Positions 19,997 through 30,908 of a DNA stretch of 64,000 nucleotides are shown here, piece after piece. The stretch is from Planctomycetota bacterium (GTDB taxonomy: Bacteria; Planctomycetota; J058; JAJDCP01), in assembly GCA_029260765.1 (NCBI GenBank), contig JAJDCP010000108.1, positions 1-64,000 on the forward strand, written 5' to 3'. The translations under genes and the position numbers were made by a program. Within the stretch, counting starts at the first letter, position 1. Each line of letters begins with the position of its first letter. The notes under the pieces are model-generated. The model saw nothing but the letters and a program-made list of their open reading frames with translations, had not been told where the DNA came from and ran no database searches.

Positions 19997-20629
19997 TCAC
20001 TTGCTCTGCGTTCCAATCAGCAGCTCCACGCGCACGAACAGCTTGACCTGACCCCCACCGAGATGCTCGATGCGGTATTCGAGTACGCGTGCCACTTCAG
20101 GCTTGCTCACCTCTTCGACGTCAGGCGGCGGTGGCGGAACCTCGTCCCGCTCGAGCCTCTCGAGCACAAGCCCCACGTCATTCTGGTCCCCCTGCCCCAT
20201 GCAGCTGAATTCGACGCTCTTGAGCTCGCCATCCGGGTTGTGCCGCTCGGTGAAGTTGCCGCCCACGGTCTCGAGATTGAACAACAGTACGCCGAGCTGA
20301 GGAGAGCGGGTTGCTCTGCGCAGCAGGTCGCGGATCTTGTTGTGTATGTACGTCTCGCGAACGTAGTCGGGTACGTCATAGTCGAGGTGCTCAAAGGAGC
20401 TGTCGAAGGTTTCGATACTGTTCTTCAGTCGCAAGCGCCAATTGTCGGGCACATCGGCGATGCTGTTGTCTTGCTGTCGGTAGCTGACCAAGCGCGACTG
20501 GGCGTCCTGCAGCGTCTTTTCCAGCTCCGCGAGCTGCTTGCGTCGGGGCACCACCATGAAAAAGAACAGCAGCGCCCCGAGAAGTATGGAGACGGTGACA
20601 ATCAAGAGCAGCTGGACCCTCATAGCCAT
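19997..20629 (-). CDS. PilO/GspM-like assembly protein
   Basis: A 210-residue protein with a short cytoplasmic N terminus, one TM segment (LLLIVTVSILLGALLFFFMV) and a coiled coil (RRKQLAELEKTLQDAQSRL). A periplasmic domain ends in YRIEHLGGGQVKLFVRVELL. This bitopic layout and its place right after a PilM-PilN fusion match PilO or GspM. It would link the inner-membrane platform to the secretin. ATG 20629 has GGAGG 8 nt upstream and the gene overlaps the preceding one by 10 nt. Confidence 0.82.
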   Translation of the reverse strand: MAMRVQLLLIVTVSILLGALLFFFMVVPRRKQLAELEKTLQDAQSRLVSYRQQDNSIADVPDNWRLRLKNSIETFDSSFEHLDYDVPDYVRETYIHNKIRDLLRRATRSPQLGVLLFNLETVGGNFTERHNPDGELKSVEFSCMGQGDQNDVGLVLERLERDEVPPPPPDVEEVSKPEVARVLEYRIEHLGGGQVKLFVRVELLIGTQSK

Positions 20630-22212
20630 GGGTCGATCCTCCAATGCATCACCGCTCGGAATCGGTTTGTATTGCCCGCGCTCAGGGGGGTGAGCTCGAG
20701 GTCTTTGCTCAGGTCAAAGCCCTGCAGGCCCTTGAGATTCCGCGCCAGTCCATCGAACAGGCGCTGAACATCCGGGCTGCCATTGGGCGTCTTGACATGG
20801 TAGGTCACCACGAGCTCGACCGAGAAGGCGTCTCCAGCCTTGTCAGGATCGAGACGGACCACCCGGATGCCGTCGATGTCCAAGCCCTGGATGGCATGCA
20901 GCCTCTGCCGCGCCATGACCGCAACGGGTCCGGTGATAGGCGCCAGCCGCACCCAACTCATGCGTTCCAGAGCCGGATCGATCTGGTCATTCTGCAGCGA
21001 TGCGATGAAGTTGTTGTGGCTCTCACAGCGTCGGATGTAGTCCTGGCAGCCTTCGATGGTCTGCTCGATCTGCGTGGACTTTGTGTCGATCTGGCGCGAG
21101 AGCCACAGGCTGTAAAGCAGGGGGGCACCACCGAGCAGCAACACCAGCAACACACCCACAAACAGGTTGAGGCTCTGCGAGCGTGCCTGCGCCAGGGCCC
21201 GGGGCGTGAAATCCAGCTCACTTGTGTGTCCCTGCCCGGCGAGCGCGCCGAGCACGCACAGGCCCATCGCTTCGGTCCACGCACCCGGACCGCTGAGCTC
21301 TACACCCGCTGCCTGCTCGACCAGCTCAGAGGGCAGCATGGAGCGCACAGGCACGTCGAGGTTCTTTTCGAGCAGCAACTTGAACTGATCGTATTCCGCC
21401 AGGATGCCCGTCGAGACAACCTGCTTCAGCTGGCTCTCGCGGTGCACCGACAGGTAGAACCACAGCGCTTCGCCGACATCTTCACCCATGCGCTCGAGTG
21501 CCTGGGGAGCGCCGGTTTCCCGGCCGATCAGCTTGACGAAGGCCAAACGATCGCCGTCCCACAGGGACAGGTCGATGGCATTGCCGACGGGGCTGAGGAC
21601 GGCCGTGAGCGAGGCCTTCTCTTCGTCGTCCTCGTCCTGTTGGGCCTCAGGGCTCGAAGATTCGGCTTCCGCGACCCGGCGGGTTGCCCACCAGGCCGCC
21701 TCTGGCGCAAACCCGATGCCAGTAATCCGCAAACGCAGGGCCCCTGTGACCGTCGACAGTGCGCTGAGGAACTCGGGCACGGCGGCCAGCAGCACATACT
21801 CGTCGATCTTCGCGCCACTGATCTTGCGCTCACCGACGTTGACAGGCGCGAACAGGATCTTCTCGAGGGGAGTCTCGGGAAAGACCGTCTCGAGGTCCAT
21901 GCGCGCGACCTCAGCCAGAGAGGAGCGGCCTTTGTGGACCTGAACGTAGCGCCGCACTGCGCCGCTGTGTGGCAGGTTGACGTGGACTCTCTTGCCTTTG
22001 AAGTCTGCGCTCGCCAGCAGCGCTTTGATCGTGTCGCGCAAGAGCTCACGGCCGGGCCCGACAAGGTCGGCTGCGGGCGGCAGCGCCGCGCGCGCGGCAG
22101 CTGTCAGCAACGGCTTGTTGTTGCCACGCATCTTCAGCTGTACGGCGTAGACCGTGTCGAGGCCCAGGAACAGGCCGATGGGGGAGTAGCCCGAGAGCTT
22201 GTGGTAGGCCAC
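20620..22212 (-). CDS. PilM-PilN (GspL-like) fusion protein
   Basis: A 530-residue protein. The N-terminal portion is PilM-like, an actin-fold domain: FLGLDTVYAVQLK at the start, a VHVNLPHSGAVRRY segment and SLWDGDRLAFVKLIGRETG. A single TM segment follows (LFVGVLLVLLLGGAPLLYSLW), then a coiled coil and a periplasmic PilN-like ferredoxin fold (VVRLDPDKAGDAFSVELVV). GspL in classical type II systems has the same cytoplasmic-TM-periplasmic plan, so either name applies. The GTG start at 22212 has GGAGG 9 nt upstream; an in-frame ATG lies 36 nt further up. It recruits GspE to the membrane. Confidence 0.85.
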   Translation of the reverse strand: MAYHKLSGYSPIGLFLGLDTVYAVQLKMRGNNKPLLTAAARAALPPAADLVGPGRELLRDTIKALLASADFKGKRVHVNLPHSGAVRRYVQVHKGRSSLAEVARMDLETVFPETPLEKILFAPVNVGERKISGAKIDEYVLLAAVPEFLSALSTVTGALRLRITGIGFAPEAAWWATRRVAEAESSSPEAQQDEDDEEKASLTAVLSPVGNAIDLSLWDGDRLAFVKLIGRETGAPQALERMGEDVGEALWFYLSVHRESQLKQVVSTGILAEYDQFKLLLEKNLDVPVRSMLPSELVEQAAGVELSGPGAWTEAMGLCVLGALAGQGHTSELDFTPRALAQARSQSLNLFVGVLLVLLLGGAPLLYSLWLSRQIDTKSTQIEQTIEGCQDYIRRCESHNNFIASLQNDQIDPALERMSWVRLAPITGPVAVMARQRLHAIQGLDIDGIRVVRLDPDKAGDAFSVELVVTYHVKTPNGSPDVQRLFDGLARNLKGLQGFDLSKDLELTPLSAGNTNRFRAVMHWRIDPWL

Positions 22213-22258
22213 TTTTTGCTTCCTCCATGCCAGAGTCTGGCATTCCATGGATGCTCTG

Positions 22259-22738
22259 CTAGGGCAGACTTCCGAACTGGACTCGACAATGAGGAGCCCG
22301 AAGGTCGATCGTATAACGCTGGCCCGGGTACCCCGCGGGCGCCACTGTCAGCGTGACATCGCGATTCAACCCGCCACCGTTGCTGAAGAAGGCAGTGTCG
22401 GTGGGCGGAGCGACCGAGAGGATCTCGAGGCTGAGCGCGGACTCGAGTTGTAGCTGGTACGGGTTGCCGGTCTTGGGGTCGAGGACAGGCTGCCCTCCCG
22501 CGTGCTTGACAGTCAGCGTGTTCTGGCCCTGGTCGATGATGACGAAATACGTCGTGTCACCGAACAAGGCCCGCGCATGGGCCAGGCGGAACGGCGCAGC
22601 CGCGACGTCCAGGCGTTGCCAGATGCCAAATGTGGGCGTCCAGAGCATCGACACCACGGTGGCGAGAACACCGATGATCGTGACGACCACCAGCAGCTCG
22701 ATCAGCGTGACTGCTCTATTCGCGCGGACGGTAGACAA
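22259..22738 (-). CDS. Pseudopilin (GspH/FimT-like)
   Basis: A 159-residue pilin-like protein. VRANRA precedes VTLIELLVVVTIIGVLATVV, with Glu at +5; the residue before the cleavage point appears to be Ala rather than Gly. A C-terminal domain of about 120 residues with FVIIDQGQNTLTV strands fits GspH/FimT minor pseudopilins. The TTG start at 22738 lies inside the 3' end of the upstream gene (23-nt overlap). Confidence 0.83.
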   Translation of the reverse strand: MSTVRANRAVTLIELLVVVTIIGVLATVVSMLWTPTFGIWQRLDVAAAPFRLAHARALFGDTTYFVIIDQGQNTLTVKHAGGQPVLDPKTGNPYQLQLESALSLEILSVAPPTDTAFFSNGGGLNRDVTLTVAPAGYPGQRYTIDLRAPHCRVQFGSLP

Positions 22739-23180
22739 GCCAGGTCCTCGTGGCAATGGTGTTCGAGCCGCGGATGATCTGTCCCTCAACCCGGATGATG
22801 TCGGTGACCATGGGTGCGGTGGGCACGAAGATGGTGTCGGCCAGCAGGTCGACGTAGCTGCAGCCGCTGATTTCCTGCTGCCATTCGGCGAAATAGGGGC
22901 TCGCGAAGACGGACCCATCAGCTTTTTGGGGAGGCTGGTAGCTCACCGGCAGGTTGGCTGTGATCGAACCCCAATTGCTGCGGCCCTGGGCGCGTGTGTA
23001 GGCTCGAGAATAGTGTTCGAGCTCGTCCAGCAGCAAGCGACCGAAGAACGTCTCTTCGTCCTTGGCGCTCTGCTGGATCAGGCCGGAGGCTGCAGTCAAC
23101 AGCACGGTCGAAAGCACGCCGATCAAAACGACGGCCACCAGGAGGTCGAGCAGGCTGAGACCACGGCGGTGAGGAATCAT
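22716..23180 (-). CDS. Minor pseudopilin with Asp at +5
   Basis: A 154-residue type IV pilin-like protein. PHRRG precedes LSLLDLLVAVVLIGVLSTVL, so the +5 acidic residue, nearly always Glu, is Asp here. A C-terminal domain of about 120 residues contains a single Cys. The ATG overlaps the stop of the major pseudopilin (ATGA). It most resembles GspI or PilV-type minor subunits in size. Asp may still neutralise the N terminus of the preceding subunit. Confidence 0.82.
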   Translation of the reverse strand: MIPHRRGLSLLDLLVAVVLIGVLSTVLLTAASGLIQQSAKDEETFFGRLLLDELEHYSRAYTRAQGRSNWGSITANLPVSYQPPQKADGSVFASPYFAEWQQEISGCSYVDLLADTIFVPTAPMVTDIIRVEGQIIRGSNTIATRTWLVYRPRE

Positions 23181-23476
23181 GGGATATAGACGCTCTCCCC
23201 TGTCACCGAGATGGCCAACCCGCTCGAGTCGGCCTCTTTTCCGATCATGCCCGCCTGGATCATCTGGTGGAAAGAGGCCGGGTACTGTCCGGGGCTGGCT
23301 TCCCATTTGTAGCGATCAGCGGCCGTGCTCCAGCTCGCGCGGCGCGTCTTGTCCGACTGTATCTCAGCGTCGTCGACCACGTCGACAATGCTCAGCGTGA
23401 TGGTGGTCGCCAGCATCCCAATGATCACGATTACGATCAGCAGCTCGACCAGGGAGACGCCTCGCTTCGTGCGCAT
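23177..23476 (-). CDS. gspG: Major pseudopilin (GspG-like)
   Basis: A 99-residue protein with a short leader MRTKRG, the prepilin peptidase site and VSLVELLIVIVIIGMLATTI, with Glu at +5. The body (residues 30-99) is short, as in GspG, with YPASFHQMIQAGMIG matching the region after the GspG YP turn. It is first in the locus, which is usual for an abundant subunit. A GAGG site lies just 3 nt before the ATG. It should polymerise into the pseudopilus pushed by the GspE ATPase. Confidence 0.85.
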   Translation of the reverse strand: MRTKRGVSLVELLIVIVIIGMLATTITLSIVDVVDDAEIQSDKTRRASWSTAADRYKWEASPGQYPASFHQMIQAGMIGKEADSSGLAISVTGESVYIP

Positions 23477-23506
23477 GGCATTGACCTCGCAAGGAACCGG
23501 TGCTGT

Positions 23507-23573
23507 ATTCTACTGCAATGCGACGCCCTACGCCAGCACTGCCCATGTCGGCTCATCCAGCCATTCAGGCTGG
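23507..23573 (-). promoter_or_regulatory. Hairpin and promoter-like -10 before gspG
   Basis: Between the protease stop (23620) and gspG start is a perfect CCAGCC/GGCTGG hairpin with a 5-nt loop (23557-23573), a possible weak terminator without a T run. Further toward gspG is a TAGAAT -10-like box (23507-23512) with only a poor TGGCGT -35 at 17 nt. It plausibly drives the secretion locus. Confidence 0.35.
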
Positions 23574-23619
23574 CTGGGAAGGCTGTTACCGATTCCACTC
23601 GCGAAGGTCGGACAACTGA

Positions 23620-26451
23620 TCAGAACTCGCCCCGGCGGAGCCCGCTGGACGGGCGCGTCATTCGCGCTCGCAGGCCAGGGGGAGCGCGCTGGGATTCGAT
23701 GTCCTGAAGCAGCTGCTCGACTGCGACCTGTAGCTGGGGATCGCGGCCGTAATAGCGGTCGGCCTCGCTCTCGCTGACGATGATGTCGGGGGTCACGCCC
23801 GTCCCTTCGAGGTTCGCGCCATCCAGGCCGAACCAGCCGGTCCGGGGAATCCGCATGTTCGAGCCATCGGCGAGGGTTTTTGAGGTGGTTCCGATCACGC
23901 TGCCACTGGTCGGCGCGCCGACCACCTTGGCGAGCCCCAGAGTCTGGACCGAGTGGGGGAAGATCTCCGCGTCTGAGAAAGAGCGTTCGTTGACCAGCAC
24001 GACAAAGGGCCTGTCCAGGACTGTCTCGAAGCGTTCACGAGCGTTTCGCCCGCGGGTCTGCGACACGCCATAGGGGCGCAGAAGCAGTACCTGCAGCAGC
24101 TGTTCATGGATGTTGCCGCCGCCATTGTTTCGCACGTCGATGATCAGCCCCTCCTCTGCCTCGAGCTCATCGATCTCGCGCTTGAAGCGCTCGAGGTTGC
24201 GCGCGTCCATCGCGGTCAAATGGATGTAGCCCAGCCGTTCGCCTGCGAGCTGCTTGACCATACGCAATCGGCCGCGGCGCCAGGCCTGGTATTCCAAGGT
24301 TCGCAGCTGGCTGGAGGTGACCGTTCGGAGCTTGATGGGCAGCAGCGTCCCCGCCCGCTCGATGCTGAGCTCGACCTCCTTCTGGGCCTTGCCGTGCAGC
24401 AGCTGCCAGAGGTTGGTGTGGGGGTGCACTGCCTGCCCGTCGATGCCGAGGAGCAGATCGCCCGCCTGCAGGCCGGCACGTTCAGCAGGGCCGCGCTCGA
24501 GCACGGCTGTCAGCTCGAGGTGGCTGCCCGCCGGGTTGAAGCGCGCGCCCAGCTCTCCAACTCCGGGCCCTCGGCGTGCCGGCGGCCGCACGCCGAGATG
24601 GGAGGCTCGCAGCTCTCCGAGCATGCGGTTGAGCCACAGAGTGCGCTCCGGAGCGGTCTCTGCCTGCTCGACCAGAGGCCGGTAGCGCTCGCGCACCTCA
24701 TCCCAGTCCACGCCGTGCGTGTCTTCATCGTAGAACTGCGTCTCGATGGTACGGAACACGTCTTCCAACACCAGGGCGTTGAATGCCGGCAGCGTGGTGG
24801 CTTCCTGGGCAAAGACGCGCAGTGGCTCGGGTTCGACGATCTGCTCCGGAACCCGGATCCGCGCCAGCCCTCCATCCTCCGCCGTCGACTCGTAGACGAG
24901 GTATCTGGCGTCTGCCGACCATCTTGGCAGTGTCCCGTCCTCGACAACCTTGGCGGTCTTGCGCGTGCTCAGGTCGTGGACCCAGATGTTCGAGGCGTTG
25001 CCTTGCCGGCGTTCGAAGGCCAGGCGCTTCCCGTCGGGAGAGAACGCCGGACATTGGTCTGTGGTCGGCGTGCGTGCCAGACATTGGGGCGCCGTTCCCG
25101 CGCCCGGCTGTACGATCCAGATGTCCCGGTTGCCGTGGTGGTCCGAATCGAAGGCCAACAGCCTCCCGTCGGGGGAGATTGCGGGGTCATCCTCGATGGC
25201 CGGGTTGTTGGTCAGCCGCTTCAGCTGTGCGTTCCGCAGGTTCAGGGCCCAGATGTCGCGGTTTCCCGACCGCTCCGAGCAAAAGACCACGGTCTTGGCG
25301 TCGGGTGTGACACAATGGTAGAAGTCGTCCGCTGGGTCTGAAGTCAAGGCGCGCGGTGTGCCGCCACGAACCGAGACAATGTAGAGGTCCTGGTTGCCCG
25401 ACCGCCTCGATTGGAATACGACCGAATCCGCCCCGGCGAACCGCGGCCAGTGATCCGAGCTGCCCTGGGTGAGTCGCCGCGCAGGGCCGGTCCCATCGCT
25501 GAGCCACAGGCTCCCCTCCAGACTGAAGACCAGGCTGCCATCGCTCGCGATGTCGGGCTCCTCGGGGGAGCCTGTGAGCTGGCGCACGATGTTGGTCACG
25601 ACCTTCTGGTCGCTGTGGTTGAAGAGCTGAACAGGGTGCAGTTGCCCTGCCTCCAGGCGGTAGAGGTGAAATCCCGCCTCGATGTACACGGCAGCTCCTC
25701 TTGCGTGCAGTCCCCGGATCGCTGTGGGCGCGTGCGCCTCTTCACGCGCTTCACCGCCATCGGCGCGCGAGAGCAGGACGGCGCCGCTGGCCCAGTACAG
25801 CCGCTGGCTGTCGTCGAAGACCGGCGCGATGTCGTTCCCCTGGGACCAGGTCAGTTGCTGGGGTGGCCGACTTCCGCCCAGCTCGGTCTGGAACAGGTCG
25901 AAGTTGCCACTGCCTTCGAAGTCCAGCGCTTCTGGGTTGATGGTGCCCCGACCGAAGACCAGGCCTGACTGGTCCGGCGTGAAGACCCCGAAACTCGCTC
26001 CGCTCCATGTCAGTTGTTGGGGAGTGCCTCCGCTCAGAGGAACCGTGTACAGGTTCCGATGCTGGCCGCGGCGCGAGACGAACAGCACCTGTCCGTCGGG
26101 GGAGATGGCCTGCGGAACGTCATCGGCCTCGTAGAACGTCAGCTGTTCCGCGGGACCGCCGGCGACCGGTTGTTTGTAGAGGCAGGGCGCGCCATCCCGG
26201 TCGGAGGCGAAGACCAGCCAGAGGCCGTCACTGCTGACCAACGGGTAGTCGTCATGGGCCGGATGCAGGGTGACCCGGCGGGCAGCGCCGTTCGCCAGGT
26301 CGGCGCTCCAGATGTCGCCCTGCCAGGCAAAAAGTAGCTGCGCGCCGTCGGGGGTCACGCATGGTCGGCGGGCGCCCAATATCTCTGGTGGCCGCTCGGC
26401 GAGCAGCAATGTCCAGGACAACAACAGCATGGATAGAAGAGCTGGTCGCAT
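23620..26451 (-). CDS. Secreted tricorn-like S41 protease
   Basis: A 943-residue protein with signal peptide (MRPALLSMLLLSWTLLLAE). A long WD40/TolB-type propeller follows, with repeated SPDG and SGNRDIWAL-type blades (30-560). Then come a tricorn-like core, a PDZ region near 690-740 (AGLQAGDLLLGIDGQAV) and an S41 catalytic domain. The nucleophile is in NERSFSDAEIF, the partner His is in ELRASHLGV and a late GVTPDI closes the domain. The ATG has GGAGGG 5 nt upstream. Unlike the tricorn homologue at 166-3435 it is exported, so its substrates are periplasmic or external peptides. Confidence 0.9.
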   Translation of the reverse strand: MRPALLSMLLLSWTLLLAERPPEILGARRPCVTPDGAQLLFAWQGDIWSADLANGAARRVTLHPAHDDYPLVSSDGLWLVFASDRDGAPCLYKQPVAGGPAEQLTFYEADDVPQAISPDGQVLFVSRRGQHRNLYTVPLSGGTPQQLTWSGASFGVFTPDQSGLVFGRGTINPEALDFEGSGNFDLFQTELGGSRPPQQLTWSQGNDIAPVFDDSQRLYWASGAVLLSRADGGEAREEAHAPTAIRGLHARGAAVYIEAGFHLYRLEAGQLHPVQLFNHSDQKVVTNIVRQLTGSPEEPDIASDGSLVFSLEGSLWLSDGTGPARRLTQGSSDHWPRFAGADSVVFQSRRSGNQDLYIVSVRGGTPRALTSDPADDFYHCVTPDAKTVVFCSERSGNRDIWALNLRNAQLKRLTNNPAIEDDPAISPDGRLLAFDSDHHGNRDIWIVQPGAGTAPQCLARTPTTDQCPAFSPDGKRLAFERRQGNASNIWVHDLSTRKTAKVVEDGTLPRWSADARYLVYESTAEDGGLARIRVPEQIVEPEPLRVFAQEATTLPAFNALVLEDVFRTIETQFYDEDTHGVDWDEVRERYRPLVEQAETAPERTLWLNRMLGELRASHLGVRPPARRGPGVGELGARFNPAGSHLELTAVLERGPAERAGLQAGDLLLGIDGQAVHPHTNLWQLLHGKAQKEVELSIERAGTLLPIKLRTVTSSQLRTLEYQAWRRGRLRMVKQLAGERLGYIHLTAMDARNLERFKREIDELEAEEGLIIDVRNNGGGNIHEQLLQVLLLRPYGVSQTRGRNARERFETVLDRPFVVLVNERSFSDAEIFPHSVQTLGLAKVVGAPTSGSVIGTTSKTLADGSNMRIPRTGWFGLDGANLEGTGVTPDIIVSESEADRYYGRDPQLQVAVEQLLQDIESQRAPPGLRARMTRPSSGLRRGEF

Positions 26452-26594
26452 CAGGACCCTCCGAGCTGACGGATTCGGTCCCATTCTGCGCCCCTCCGGG
26501 GGGAACGTCAATCCGCAGGGAGCGCGCCCGGGCAACAAACGCGCACGCCGGCGCAAAGGCGCGCCGGCGTCACAGGAAGAGCGCGCATCCGTGC

Positions 26595-27008
26595 TCAGAA
26601 CTCGTTGATCTTGTACATCAGGGTCGTGAAGCGGGAGCGCAGCGCGGTGAGATCCTCTTTGAGCGTTGCAATTTCGTCTACGTCCTCTTTCTTGGACTCG
26701 GCCAGCTCCTGCTCTTTCCGCAGGATCTCATTCTCAAGTTCTTCCCGGTCTGGCTCGCCGAGTGGCTCGCAGCCCTCGGTGAGTACCGAGACCCGGTTGT
26801 TTTCGACACTGCACAACCCGGCTTCGATCACGAAGTGGGTGGGCAGTTTGTCTTCAACTAGCAACAGCGGACCGGCCCGCAAAGTGCTCAATACGGGGGC
26901 GTGGTCGTCATAGACAGTGAAGTCGCCGTCGATGCCGGGCAGCATGACTTCGCTGACACTGCCTTTGAACCAGACCTTCTTGGGAGTGACGATCTCGAGC
27001 TCGATCAT
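26595..27008 (-). CDS. atpC: ATP synthase epsilon subunit
   Basis: A 137-residue F1 central-stalk subunit. The N-terminal beta-sandwich (LEIVTPKKVWFKGSV, LPGIDGDFTVYDDHAPVLS) is followed by a helical C terminus rich in Glu and Lys that can inhibit ATP hydrolysis. The family is normally 130-140 residues. ATG 27008 has GAGG 5 nt upstream and starts 7 nt after atpD. It is the last gene of the atp operon. Confidence 0.95.
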   Translation of the reverse strand: MIELEIVTPKKVWFKGSVSEVMLPGIDGDFTVYDDHAPVLSTLRAGPLLLVEDKLPTHFVIEAGLCSVENNRVSVLTEGCEPLGEPDREELENEILRKEQELAESKKEDVDEIATLKEDLTALRSRFTTLMYKINEF

Positions 27009-27015
27009 GGTTGCC

Positions 27016-28413
27016 TCAAAGTTTCTTGGCTTTTTCGAGTGCTTCTTCAATGGTGCCGACCATGTAGAAGGCCTGCTCGGGAACTTCGTCGTGTTTGCCG
27101 TCGACAATCTCGCGGAAGCCCTTGATCGTGTCCTGGATCGACACGTAGCGGCCTTGCATGCCGGTGAACTGTTCGGCAACGAAGAAGGGCTGCGAGAGGA
27201 AACGCTCGACTTTCCGTGCGCGGCTGACGATCTGCTTGTCGTCTTCGGACAGCTCGTCGATTCCGAGAATCGCGATGATGTCCTGCAGGTCTTTGTAGCG
27301 TTGCAGGATCGCCTGGACGTCACGCGCACACTTGTAGTGCACTTCACCCAGGATGTTCGGGTCGAGAATACGGCTGGTCGAGTCGAGCGGGTCGACGGCC
27401 GGATAGATACCCTTCTCGGCAATCTGGCGCGACAACACCGTGGTGGCATCGAGGTGCGCAAAGGCCGTGGCGGGGGCGGGGTCGGTCAAGTCGTCAGCGG
27501 GCACATAGATAGCTTGCACACTGGTGATCGAGCCCTTCTTGGTCGAGGTGATCCGCTCTTGCAGCTCTCCCATTTCGGTGGCCAGGGTGGGCTGGTAGCC
27601 GACGGCGCTCGGCATGCGGCCCAACAGCGCCGACACTTCGGAGCCCGCCTGGGTGAAGCGGAAGATGTTGTCGATGAAGAGCAGCACGTCCTGACCTTCT
27701 TCGTCGCGGAAGTACTCGGCGACGGTCAGTCCCGTCAGCCCGACCCGCAAACGGGCGCCTGGGGGCTCGGTCATCTGACCGTAGATCAGCGCGGCCTTTT
27801 CGAGGACCTTCGACTCCGTCATCTCCGCGACCAGGTCGTTGCCTTCTCGTGTGCGCTCGCCGACACCGGCGAACACGGAGAAGCCACCGTGCTCTTTGGC
27901 GATGTTGTTGATCATCTCCATGATCAACACCGTCTTGCCGACCCCAGCGCCGCCGAACAGGCCGGTCTTGCCGCCCTTCGCGTACGGCTCGAGCAAGTCG
28001 ATGACCTTGATTCCGGTCTCAAACATCTCGGTGCTCGGGGAGAGCTCTTCGAGGGTTGGAGGCAGGCGGTGGATGGGATGGCGGCGCTTCGCCTCGATCG
28101 GTCCGCCATCGTCAACGGGCTCGCCGATCACGTTCATCACGCGGCCAAGGGTCTCACGACCGACCGGGACGCTGATGGGCTTGCCGGTGTTCGCGACATC
28201 CATGCCACGCACCAGACCGTCGGTGCCCGCCATGGCGACCGCACGGACCGAGCGCTGGCCCAGGTGCAGGGCGGTCTCAACCACCAGAATCTCACCGTTT
28301 TCGCGCTTGATCGTAAGCGCCGTGTTGATTTCGGGCAGGGCACCCTCTGCGAAGTGAACATCCACAGTGGGACCGACGACTTGCACAATCTGGCCGCGGC
28401 TCTCAGCGTCCAT
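27016..28413 (-). CDS. atpD: ATP synthase beta subunit
   Basis: A 465-residue catalytic subunit. It has the P-loop GGAGVGKT and the catalytic GERTREGNDL segment. LLFIDNIFRFTQAGSEVSAL and MPSAVGYQPTLATEMG follow. The length is typical. GGAGG lies 9 nt upstream of the ATG. It forms the catalytic sites with the alpha subunit, on the cytoplasmic face. Confidence 0.98.
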   Translation of the reverse strand: MDAESRGQIVQVVGPTVDVHFAEGALPEINTALTIKRENGEILVVETALHLGQRSVRAVAMAGTDGLVRGMDVANTGKPISVPVGRETLGRVMNVIGEPVDDGGPIEAKRRHPIHRLPPTLEELSPSTEMFETGIKVIDLLEPYAKGGKTGLFGGAGVGKTVLIMEMINNIAKEHGGFSVFAGVGERTREGNDLVAEMTESKVLEKAALIYGQMTEPPGARLRVGLTGLTVAEYFRDEEGQDVLLFIDNIFRFTQAGSEVSALLGRMPSAVGYQPTLATEMGELQERITSTKKGSITSVQAIYVPADDLTDPAPATAFAHLDATTVLSRQIAEKGIYPAVDPLDSTSRILDPNILGEVHYKCARDVQAILQRYKDLQDIIAILGIDELSEDDKQIVSRARKVERFLSQPFFVAEQFTGMQGRYVSIQDTIKGFREIVDGKHDEVPEQAFYMVGTIEEALEKAKKL

Positions 28414-28467
28414 CGGCGATTTCCTCCAGGCATCTTTGCCGCCCTTTGGCGAGCGGCGAAACTCTGC

Positions 28468-29331
28468 TCAGTCGAGGGCGTTGGCCCCACTGACAATTTC
28501 GATAAGTTCTGTGGTGATCGCTTCCTGCCGTGCGCGGTTGCGCATCAGAGTCAGTCTGTCGATCAGATCCGAAGCGTTGCGCGTCGCCGAGTCCATAGCG
28601 GACATGCGGGCGCCGTGCTCACTGGCAGCTGCCTCGAGCAACATGCGGAAACCCTGCTCGTGCAGGCTCTGCCGCAGCAACCCGTGCAGCAACACATCCT
28701 GGTCGGGCTCGTAGGTGTAGTCGTTGAGGATCGCGCCCTTGTCCGTCTTCTCTCGTTGGATCGGAAGCAAGGAAACCATGCGCACCCTCTGACTGACGAC
28801 CGAGACAAACTCGCTATAGATCGCATAGACCCCGTCGGCTTCGCCGCTCTCGAACTCACGGGTCATCGGATCGATGATGTGGGCGACGTCGTGCACTTTG
28901 ATGTCCTGCACGAATGCGGGGTACGACTTGCGTATCTCCCACTTGCGACGCTTGAAAAACTGGCTGCTGCGGCGGCCGACGGTGGTGATCACCACCTTCT
29001 TGTCCTTCAGCTCCTTGGCGATGAAGCGCAGCGCGCCCTTGAGCACATTCGAGTTCAACGAGCCGCACAATCCCTTGTCGGAGGTGACCACGATCAGATG
29101 GACATGCTTGTCTTTTGTCTTTGTGCGCAGCAAGGGGTCACGGCTGTTGCGGGCACGGGCCGCGACCGACTCCATGACCTGTTGCAGCTTCACGAAGTAG
29201 GGGCGGTTCGAGACGATGGCGCTCTGGGCTTTGCGTAGCTTGGCGGCAGCCACCAGCTTCATTGCCCGGGTGATCTTCTGCGTGTTCTTGACACTGACGA
29301 TGCGCCGTTTGAGCTCTCTCAGGCTGGCCAC
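28468..29331 (-). CDS. atpG: ATP synthase gamma subunit
   Basis: A 287-residue central rotor shaft. The N-terminal helix LRELKRRIVSVKNTQKITRA and the C-terminal SAMDSATRNASDLIDRLTL with ARQEAITTELIEIVSGA are the conserved coiled-coil parts. The middle carries the DKGLCGSLN signature. The start is GTG with AAGGAG 8 nt upstream. Length is normal for bacteria without the chloroplast regulatory insert. Confidence 0.97.
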   Translation of the reverse strand: MASLRELKRRIVSVKNTQKITRAMKLVAAAKLRKAQSAIVSNRPYFVKLQQVMESVAARARNSRDPLLRTKTKDKHVHLIVVTSDKGLCGSLNSNVLKGALRFIAKELKDKKVVITTVGRRSSQFFKRRKWEIRKSYPAFVQDIKVHDVAHIIDPMTREFESGEADGVYAIYSEFVSVVSQRVRMVSLLPIQREKTDKGAILNDYTYEPDQDVLLHGLLRQSLHEQGFRMLLEAAASEHGARMSAMDSATRNASDLIDRLTLMRNRARQEAITTELIEIVSGANALD

Positions 29332-29378
29332 TGGATCGACTCCTTCTGCGCTGGGTCACGGGGTGGGCTCAACGACGC

Positions 29379-30887
<1,509 letters not shown>

Positions 30888-30908
30888 GGGGTACGACTCC
30901 GGCTCCGC

